Assembly (NCBI RefSeq): GCF_948329825.1
Contig: NZ_CAOJCM010000003.1
Location: 186,001 to 250,000 of the forward strand
Reading direction: 5' to 3'
Length of the DNA stretch: 64,000 nt
Origin: Paenibacillus sp. JJ-100
Lineage (GTDB): Bacteria; Bacillota; Bacilli; Paenibacillales; Paenibacillaceae
The notes beneath the pieces are model-generated. The model was not told the origin of the DNA. It made no database searches and saw only the letters and a list, made by a program, of their open reading frames with translations. This document shows positions 58,196 to 64,000 of this stretch, in pieces (position 1 is the stretch's first letter; every line of letters begins with the position of its first letter). A program made the position numbers and the translations under genes.

Positions 58196-58351
58196 TTAAG
58201 GCTGATTGTTTATTCGACTCCATGAGATTTCGGTGGCCGATGTACCTTTCAGGGATACAACGCTATCATCACTTACGCGAGACAGTACAGTTAAGGTGAT
58301 AGATAGAGCGAAGGCAAGCAGCACGTAGATCAAAATGTTTTTATTCTTCAT
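58196..58351 (-). CDS. Small single-pass membrane protein, 51 residues
   Basis: The ATG at 58351 (minus strand) follows AGAGAGGT at a normal distance. The product starts MKNKNILIYVLLAFALSITL, a single membrane segment (about residues 5-24) with a positively charged start, and a 27-residue polar outside tail. I recognise no family. It is divergent from the FHA regulator gene and separated from it by about 236 bases. A longer frame to 58603 has no site and would cross the promoter region. It could be a regulatory or membrane-stress peptide. Confidence 0.6.
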   Translation of the reverse strand: MKNKNILIYVLLAFALSITLTVLSRVSDDSVVSLKGTSATEISWSRINNQP

Positions 58352-58587
58352 GGGAAATACCTCTCTTGTTGAATAAGCTAAAGCGTCCGTCCGGCCGTTA
58401 TGAGAAAAAAAGCACAACGTCTGGTATAGTAAATAGGTAACCGATGCGATGTTTGTTAAATCTATAGTGTTCCTGTATATCACTATATGAAATGACAGAC
58501 CTGCAAACAATGGAATAAATCTGATGAGTTTATCAGTATTGGATTGAAAAGATAGAGATCGAGTGATCATTGAAAGTGGGGAATAAC

Positions 58588-59268
58588 ATGCGGGAGACGG
58601 CAAAAATCGTCATTCGTACGCCGGGACAGGAGAGCGATGGTTCATTCGCTTATGTGAGCCAGGGCCGCTCGATTACGGTAGGGCGCTATACAGGTGTCAG
58701 TGAACTGGACTTGTCCATCTATAATCAGATGATATCGAAGCAGCATTGCCGCATTTATTATGACACGAATGAACAGCTCTGGATCGAGGATCTGGATAGC
58801 AAAAATGGAACCGAACTCAACGGGCAACGCCTCGTCCCATATGAGAAATATCCGTTCGGCGAAGGAGACAGCCTGACATTGGTCAACGGCTTGATTCACC
58901 TTCGTGTGGAAGGTGATCTCGGGGAGACGAGAGAATACCGTGTATCCGACTTGCTCGGTGAGGGTGTGCGTTTACAGGATCACTTACAGACAGTGCAGGT
59001 GAACGAGGATGAGATTCCGTTATCCAAGAAGGAATATCAATTGTTCAAGCTGTTGTACAGTGAACTGGATCATTTTGTAACAAGGGAGCGAATTATTGCT
59101 CAGGTGTGGCCGGAACGGAGCATGCTGGAGAGTGATCCGGTAGGTATCGATGAGATTAATTCGCTAATCTACCGAACTAACCGCAAGTTGGGCATTCATT
59201 TTACGATTAAATCCGTGTACAAAAAAGGGGTATATATGAAGTCTCATGTCGGGGAGACCGATGAATAG
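58588..59268 (+). CDS. FHA domain fused to OmpR-type winged helix
   Basis: A 226-residue protein. Residues about 20-105 form an FHA phosphothreonine-binding domain (TVGRYTGVSELDLS, ISKQHCRIYYD, LDSKNGTELNG). Residues about 130-222 form a winged helix of the transcriptional regulatory C-terminal type (SKKEYQLFKLLYSELDHFVTRERIIAQVWPE, then the R-x-K-L recognition-like helix and a wing GVYMKS). This suggests DNA binding switched by a Ser/Thr kinase. No kinase gene lies in the window. ATG 58588 is chosen by the GTGGGG site. A TTG at 58570 is an alternative. Confidence 0.9.
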   Translation: MRETAKIVIRTPGQESDGSFAYVSQGRSITVGRYTGVSELDLSIYNQMISKQHCRIYYDTNEQLWIEDLDSKNGTELNGQRLVPYEKYPFGEGDSLTLVNGLIHLRVEGDLGETREYRVSDLLGEGVRLQDHLQTVQVNEDEIPLSKKEYQLFKLLYSELDHFVTRERIIAQVWPERSMLESDPVGIDEINSLIYRTNRKLGIHFTIKSVYKKGVYMKSHVGETDE

Positions 59269-59316
59269 AATTGCCTCATGAATCTGGATATATAAGTGGG
59301 TTATAAAAAAAGACAT

Positions 59317-59359
59317 AGGGGAGCTTTGGTGCGATCATAGACCGCCGAAGCTTCCCTTT
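59317..59359 (+). terminator. Terminator after the FHA regulator gene
   Basis: GGGGAGCTTTGG pairs with CCGCCGAAGCTTCCC (mismatched loop side), then TTTG. It ends just 15 bases before the next start. Confidence 0.6.
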
Positions 59360-59373
59360 GTTATGATGAGGTC

Positions 59374-59952
59374 ATGATGATTATTCAATATCTTCCTTGG
59401 CTCATTGCTGTGTTAACGCTTGTCGCCGTTGTATGGATCGTAATCGTAAGCTGGAAAAATGGAATCTCGCCCATGCCGACATCCCGCCCGGTCAGGCAGG
59501 TGGTCATTCAGGAGGTCAATCGCATATCGGGTTATGGTGACATTATGGAAGCTGGTTCTGGGTGGGGAACGCTGGGCATGGATGTAGTGAAGCGGTGTCC
59601 TGGTAAAAGACTGACGGGCATCGAAAATTCACTCATTCCCTTGTGGACTTCTCAATGGCTGGTACGGCTCAGTGTATGGTTCCGCCGAGCTGGGGGGCGA
59701 CAGCATTCGTTGAAGGGACGTCTGCGTTTCATTCGCGGTAACATCTACACCTGTTCCTATGCGCATGCGGATTGTGTGATCTGTTATCTGTTCCCGGGTG
59801 CGATGGCTCGGCTAACGGACAAGTTCCAACGGGAGCTACCGCCAGGAGCGAAGGTGATCAGCGTCTGTTTTGCATTGCCTGGCAAAGAGCCACTGCGTAC
59901 GATCACCTGTCGGGATGCGCTGCGGACCAAGGTGTATGTGTATGCTTTTTGA
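59374..59952 (+). CDS. Membrane-anchored class I SAM-dependent methyltransferase
   Basis: A 192-residue protein. Residues about 5-26 form one hydrophobic segment (YLPWLIAVLTLVAVVWIVIV). A compact Rossmann methyltransferase follows, with motif I IMEAGSGWGTLGMDV (Gly-rich, acidic start), LTGIENS as motif II, and DCVICYLFPGAM as motif IV. It resembles small class I methyltransferases of unknown substrate. A GATGAGG site precedes tandem ATGs. The membrane anchor hints at a lipid or envelope substrate. Confidence 0.85.
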   Translation: MMIIQYLPWLIAVLTLVAVVWIVIVSWKNGISPMPTSRPVRQVVIQEVNRISGYGDIMEAGSGWGTLGMDVVKRCPGKRLTGIENSLIPLWTSQWLVRLSVWFRRAGGRQHSLKGRLRFIRGNIYTCSYAHADCVICYLFPGAMARLTDKFQRELPPGAKVISVCFALPGKEPLRTITCRDALRTKVYVYAF

Positions 59953-60052
59953 GTAATAGAGCAGCAGATTGTTGGGATTTTCAAAAATTAACTACGTGAG
60001 GTTATGCTTATAATTTCAACTTTTAGGGATATATTTCCTCTGCCAAAATAAC

Positions 60053-60104
60053 AAAGTCAGGCCCTGATGTCACAATAAAGGCGATATCAGGGCCTGACTT
60101 TTTT
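60053..60104. terminator. Bidirectional terminator between the methyltransferase and lipoprotein genes
   Basis: AAAGTCAGGCCCTGAT and ATCAGGGCCTGACTTT are exact reverse complements across a 17-base loop, with T on both strands. Confidence 0.88.
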
Positions 60105-60163
60105 AATTTACGTAGGTCAGGCAATGTCCGCTGCCCTCTACTTAATCGGCTTATTCATTTTAT

Positions 60164-62395
60164 TTACTTTGCTGAATCCGTATTTCCTGTAGTTACTGTA
60201 GTTCCAGTAGTGTTTGTCGTACCCGTGGTATCTGTAGAAGTACCGGATTGCGAACGATTTCTTCCACCGCCGAATCCACCTTGACCACCGCCGCCAAATC
60301 CACCCATGCCGGAGCGTGCTGTGGTTACACCGGATTCATTCACCCAAGTCACATTGCTTGTCGACTGGAAGGCAACGATCTGGGTTCCACCGCTATACGT
60401 ACCACCGGTATAGAGTCCGTCTACCGCTTGGCCTGTCGATGTACCGCCAGAGGAGATGACGTAGGAGCCGTCTTCTGCAAGATCAGGTGAACTAATGACA
60501 ACAGTTTGGTAGTCTTTGACTGGTGCAAATGTCATGATATTGTTGCCTTTGCTGTCTTGAATATGAACTAGTGTTCCAGCCTTTTGTGTCTCAGGAAAGG
60601 TCATCACGACTGTATTTTGCGTTGAAGCATCCGAAGTGCCTTGCGCCATGCCGGAACTTCCCGCCGCTACCAGATATCCACCGCTGATCACGAATGCGCC
60701 ATCATAATCCAGTGCGCCGTTACCGCTATTGGTTGGGCCGTTTACGATAACCGTTCCACCTGTCATCGTAATAGAGCCATTAGCATCAAGGCCGTCACCG
60801 CCAGCATTTACCGTCAAGGAGCCGCCGTTGATGTGAAGCTCGTTATTGCCGGATGATTCGTCACCAGCGGCATTCACCCCATCATCTGAAGCTGTTACGT
60901 CAACATCCCCGTCGTTCAGGGTAATGATTGCTCCTTCAAGTCCTTCATAACTCTTCGCAATGCTGATGGTTCCACCGTTAATGGTCAGTGCCTGATCCGC
61001 ATGAATACCATCATCTCCCGACTGGATGCGAAGGGTTCCATCGTTCACCGTGACATTGCTATTGCTATGAAGGGAATCGTCCATAGAATCAATCGTGTAT
61101 GTTCCACCATTGACGGTGAGATCGGTGCCTGCTTTAAGCGCTTTAGCGCTTGTAGATTCTTCTTCTGTTGAAGTAGCTGCATCATCTGCATCAGCGTTGG
61201 AATCGGATGATTTTGCTGAAGCGCTCGCCGCGTCGGTTTTTGCCGACTTCGTGGAGTTCGCGATTGTACCTGTGTTTGAGCCTTCACCATTTGGCATGGC
61301 TGGCATATCGGCAGGTGGTTCGCCATCGGGTGGTGTGCCCATATCTGCCGGAGGTGTTCCGCCATTCATTGGACCACGACCACCGAAGCCCCCACGGACT
61401 CCACTCCCACCAAAACCGCCACCGCCGGGACCTTGTTCAACTTTGGCAGGTGCATTTGCACTACCGCCAGCCGTCACGATGTTATATGTACCGCCATCGG
61501 TGACCAATGCTGTTTCCGCCTGAATACCGTCGCTGCCACTCTGAATATTGAAGGTGCCGTCTGCAATAGCGACAAATCCTTTGCTGGCATCCGTGTCATT
61601 GGTTGATTTAATGCCGTCACCCTCCGCATCAACCGTAATGGTGCCTGATTGAATGGCAATCATGTCTTTACCCTTGATGCCATCGTCTGCTGCCTTGACG
61701 TTAATCGAACCGCTGATGATTTTCAGATCATCCTTGCTGGTGATCCCTTCATTGTAATTACCTGTGACGGTCAACTGACCTGAACCGTTGAAGGTAAGAT
61801 CGGCTTTGCTAAAGATGGCGGCATCTGGCTCATCGGTGCTACTGTCAGCATAGACGTAAGTTTTGCCATCGGAAACGGCGTTTTGGGTTCCTTTTTCCAA
61901 GGTGATTACCGCTTTGCCTGCCTTCTGAATGTAGATTCCTGCGCTGTCATTATCATGAATAGTTGCCCCGTTCAAAACGAGATGCACTACGCCTTTATCC
62001 GCAACATTGACCACGATCTGACCATCCGTCAGTTCACCGCTCAGCACGTAAGTGCCTGCTTCCGAGATGGTGATTGAGCCGTTCGCTGCTTTCGCACCCG
62101 AACCTGTTACCGTTGCTGTTGTACCGCTCAGTTTGATCATGGTGGAGTCCGCTTCAGTCCAGCTCACATTCGTATCATCTGCATCCAGAGAGACAAGATC
62201 AGCATATTTCACGGATGTTGACTCACTAACGGATACGGTTTTGGTTGTTCCTGTTGTGGATACGGCAGCATTAACGGTAGTACTGGACGCTGAAGGAGTA
62301 CTGCATGCTGCAAGCAAGCTCGTAATCATGGCAATCGACCAAAGTTTGCTACCTGTCATTATGTTTTTACTCTTCTGAGAATTCTTCATCATCAT
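60164..62395 (-). CDS. Repeat-rich lipoprotein, DUF4353 carbohydrate-binding-like
   Basis: A 743-residue secreted lipoprotein. Lipobox LLAAC with Cys31. A repetitive beta-rich domain (about residues 100-315) and a second one (about 430-690) share units ending in DDGIxA or GDGIKx, for example ADDGIKGKD, GSDGIQAE, GDDGIHAD, SDDGVNAA and GGDGLDANG. This pattern is typical of DUF4353 beta-helix proteins. Between them lies a Gly/Pro/Met stretch (about 320-375) and a Ser/Ala/Asp linker; the C-terminus is a Gly-rich then Thr-rich tail. GAGAGGA precedes the first ATG. It is last in a minus-strand operon with DUF4956 and VTC genes. Confidence 0.88.
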   Translation of the reverse strand: MMMKNSQKSKNIMTGSKLWSIAMITSLLAACSTPSASSTTVNAAVSTTGTTKTVSVSESTSVKYADLVSLDADDTNVSWTEADSTMIKLSGTTATVTGSGAKAANGSITISEAGTYVLSGELTDGQIVVNVADKGVVHLVLNGATIHDNDSAGIYIQKAGKAVITLEKGTQNAVSDGKTYVYADSSTDEPDAAIFSKADLTFNGSGQLTVTGNYNEGITSKDDLKIISGSINVKAADDGIKGKDMIAIQSGTITVDAEGDGIKSTNDTDASKGFVAIADGTFNIQSGSDGIQAETALVTDGGTYNIVTAGGSANAPAKVEQGPGGGGFGGSGVRGGFGGRGPMNGGTPPADMGTPPDGEPPADMPAMPNGEGSNTGTIANSTKSAKTDAASASAKSSDSNADADDAATSTEEESTSAKALKAGTDLTVNGGTYTIDSMDDSLHSNSNVTVNDGTLRIQSGDDGIHADQALTINGGTISIAKSYEGLEGAIITLNDGDVDVTASDDGVNAAGDESSGNNELHINGGSLTVNAGGDGLDANGSITMTGGTVIVNGPTNSGNGALDYDGAFVISGGYLVAAGSSGMAQGTSDASTQNTVVMTFPETQKAGTLVHIQDSKGNNIMTFAPVKDYQTVVISSPDLAEDGSYVISSGGTSTGQAVDGLYTGGTYSGGTQIVAFQSTSNVTWVNESGVTTARSGMGGFGGGGQGGFGGGRNRSQSGTSTDTTGTTNTTGTTVTTGNTDSAK

Positions 62396-62422
62396 ATCTA
62401 TCGTTCCTCTCTAATCGTATTC

Positions 62423-63103
62423 TTAATATTCAGTCGTTGGACTCATCGTTAACGAGATATCCAGATTGCCATTCCGTGTACGGATGGCGTCCAGAAACTG
62501 CTTCTGATTCACGCTCTCGTGAATCGTGACGTTGTAGACCAGCTCATAGAGACTGCCGAGTTCGGTCGTTCTGATTTTTTTCAGATCAAATGGGACATTA
62601 AAATGATGGAATACTTCGTTGAGAGCTTCTTCATAGCTCAAGTTCTCGGGAATAGTAACCTTGAGTGTCTTCTGCTGACTCTTTTTCCCGCCAAAGTTAA
62701 ACCGGCTGAGTACAAACATCAGCACACACAAGATCACGGTGAACAGAACGGCGTAACCAAAAGCACCAACACCACAAGCCAGACCAGATGCCATCGTGAA
62801 CAAAACGTAAGCAATGTCTTTCGGATCACCAGGTGCGCTGCGGAAACGAATAATGGAGAAGGCTCCCGCCAAGCTGAATGCCCGGGCGATATTGCTGCCG
62901 ATCAGCAGAATGATGATGGCCACGATCACCGGAAGCACAACCATGGTCAGCGTAAAACTTTGGGAATAGGTGGCCTGATTGGTTCTCATATAGGTGAGGC
63001 TGATGATAAGTCCCAGTAGAATGGCAAGTCCGATCGTGATGACAGCACTGCTGAAGTTTAACGTTGAATCGTCTAGGGCGGAGCTAAAAAGGGTATCAAG
63101 CAT
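62423..63103 (-). CDS. DUF4956 membrane protein
   Basis: A 226-residue protein with about four membrane segments (residues about 20-130) and a C-terminal cytoplasmic domain of ferredoxin-like composition (KTLKVTIPENLSYEEALNEVFHHF). The segment RAFSLAGAFSIIRFRSAPGDPKDIAYVLFTMASGLACGVG is the family signature and contains conserved R-x-R-S-A. The family resembles MgtC-like membrane proteins in form. AGAGAGG lies 9 bases before the ATG at 63103; a TTG 9 bases earlier overlaps the site. It overlaps the VTC gene end by 8 bases. Confidence 0.9.
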   Translation of the reverse strand: MLDTLFSSALDDSTLNFSSAVITIGLAILLGLIISLTYMRTNQATYSQSFTLTMVVLPVIVAIIILLIGSNIARAFSLAGAFSIIRFRSAPGDPKDIAYVLFTMASGLACGVGAFGYAVLFTVILCVLMFVLSRFNFGGKKSQQKTLKVTIPENLSYEEALNEVFHHFNVPFDLKKIRTTELGSLYELVYNVTIHESVNQKQFLDAIRTRNGNLDISLTMSPTTEY

Positions 63104-63929
63104 AACGTACAACCTCTCTTTCTCGAATTAATTTTTCTTGTGCGATAGCCGGGTTTGGTTGAGCAGGATTGAAATCCGTACCCGGAATAAGTTCGCGTTC
63201 TGTCTGATAATTCAGATTGGTGGTTCTCACTAGATGTCTGTATTCATTGCCGTATTTGGAAAACCCGGTTCGGTACAACCCGTGCTCCGACAGCAATTGC
63301 GAGAGCCACATGGGAACGGTTTTCTCAGCTTTCACTTCCATGAGCCAACGTCCGTCCTTCACGAGCGGTTCACCGTAATCTCCTTGTTCCAACTTCAGAT
63401 CGTATCTGCGGCTGCGGATGTTGGTGTCAAATGTGATGCGAAGATCACGGCTGTTCTTGTCAAACAACGCCTTGCGTTCATAAGCCAGATATACTTTGGG
63501 CTCTAGATCGTAGATACGTAGGAAGTATTTGATCTCTTCCAGCACCTGCGGGTTCATGTAGTCGGCCAGCTCTGGCGCTTGTCCCGAGCGAACAAAATCA
63601 TAAGCTTCATCCAGCTTCAGCGCCGTTCTGCGTTTGTTCACGAGGCCGAAGACTTTCTTTTTGATCTCCAGGTACACTTTCGCATTCGCTTCAGGTACAC
63701 CGTAGGCTCGCAAACGCAGCTTTTCCTTGTATTTCGGTTTGGATAGGCTAGCTCGAATCAATGAATCCTGCGGTGTGTCGAAGTACAGATTGCTGATGGA
63801 GTAAAACTCGTGTTTTTGGTTGTAAGCATCCAGTTCCATATAGTGCAGCAGATCGCTGTAGAAATGCTGGTATTGCTCATCGGTCAGCAGGTACTTGCTC
63901 TCATATCGGTTGAATACTTCAATGGCCAT
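63096..63929 (-). CDS. VTC-domain protein, possible polyphosphate polymerase
   Basis: A 277-residue protein with a single VTC domain, the tunnel fold that in yeast Vtc4 makes polyphosphate from ATP. Basic and acidic tunnel residues are seen in FNRYESKYLLT, KEKLRLRAYG, VYLEIKKKVFGLVNKRRT, YERKALFD, RITFDTNIRSRRY and LMEVKAEKTVPMWLSQLL. It is soluble and lies upstream of, and overlapping, a DUF4956 membrane protein gene, suggesting polymer made at the membrane. AAAGGA precedes the ATG. Enzyme activity is inferred from the fold and residues, not shown. Confidence 0.9.
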   Translation of the reverse strand: MAIEVFNRYESKYLLTDEQYQHFYSDLLHYMELDAYNQKHEFYSISNLYFDTPQDSLIRASLSKPKYKEKLRLRAYGVPEANAKVYLEIKKKVFGLVNKRRTALKLDEAYDFVRSGQAPELADYMNPQVLEEIKYFLRIYDLEPKVYLAYERKALFDKNSRDLRITFDTNIRSRRYDLKLEQGDYGEPLVKDGRWLMEVKAEKTVPMWLSQLLSEHGLYRTGFSKYGNEYRHLVRTTNLNYQTERELIPGTDFNPAQPNPAIAQEKLIREREVVRYA

Positions 63930-64000
63930 GATGGTTCAGTCCTTTCGAGTATGTATGGTGTAGTGTATCTTTTGAGTACGTTTGGTGAATCGTGTGTTGC

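Noticed and set aside
58352..58603. 84-codon extension of the small minus-strand membrane protein
   Set aside because: It crosses the start and promoter region of the divergent FHA gene and lacks a ribosome binding site. The internal ATG at 58351 has one.
61095..61523. 142-codon plus-strand frame opposite the repeat lipoprotein
   Set aside because: It mirrors the Gly/Pro-rich repeats on the other strand and has no start signals.
1..64000. CRISPR arrays, insertion sequences, prophage genes, rRNA and tRNA
   Set aside because: I looked for repeated spacers, transposase or integrase motifs, tRNA cloverleaf ends and rRNA signatures, and found none that I could support.

Overview
The window looks like chromosome from a Paenibacillus-type member of the Bacillota. 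The evidence is moderate GC, strong AGGAGG-type ribosome binding sites, frequent TTG/GTG starts, a T-box leader, Fur and LacI operators, many intrinsic terminators, and proteins that closely resemble Bacillales families (RlmN, GreA, DhbACEBF, Btr, LplABC-type sugar importers, YteR). I saw no rRNA, tRNA, CRISPR array, prophage or insertion sequence.

Layout. Bases 1-16 kb carry mostly single-gene units: a type B carboxylesterase, a PhnA/YjdM zinc-ribbon protein, an ECF sigma factor overlapping a membrane-anchored DUF4179 protein (probable anti-sigma factor), a T-box leader in front of a SAM methyltransferase, an LLM flavin monooxygenase, DUF4385 and DUF1877 proteins, a 42-residue acidic protein, a lipoprotein with a copper-amine-oxidase-like domain that seems to start at ATC, two acetyltransferases, an SDR, and a MocR regulator followed by D-Ala-D-Ala ligase. 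Bases 15.4-16.4 kb are gene-poor and hold a short gene remnant.

Bases 17.3-35.8 kb form a catecholate siderophore island. A Fur box precedes an AraC/Btr-type sensor regulator and a ferri-siderophore binding lipoprotein. A second Fur box precedes a run of eight co-directional genes: trilactone esterase, dhbA, dhbC, dhbE, dhbB, dhbF, mbtH and an MFS exporter. A convergent sfp-type phosphopantetheinyl transferase ends the island. The path is chorismate to isochorismate (DhbC) to 2,3-dihydroxybenzoate (DhbB, DhbA), activation by DhbE, loading on the DhbB aryl carrier, and assembly with an amino acid and Thr on DhbF, which releases a bacillibactin/paenibactin-like trilactone. The second DhbF adenylation code is a clean Thr code. 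The first is Gly-like but not canonical.

Bases 36-41 kb hold greA, an SNF-family Na+ symporter, rlmN, an acetyltransferase and a YlmA-like ABC ATPase. Bases 41.3-48.5 kb are a pectin-fragment operon: two LacI-type operators, an LplB/LplC/LplA-like importer, a LacI regulator, a GH105 unsaturated uronyl hydrolase and a CE8 pectin methylesterase without a signal peptide. Bases 48.5-60 kb carry two aldo/keto reductases, an MFS exporter divergent from an HxlR regulator with tandem operator repeats, an AIM24-like protein, a MarR regulator, an LCP cell-wall ligase, a large DUF2339 membrane protein, an FHA-winged helix regulator divergent from a small membrane protein, and a second methyltransferase. 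The right end (60-64 kb, minus strand) is a VTC-domain / DUF4956 / repeat-rich lipoprotein operon, the least understood gene set here.
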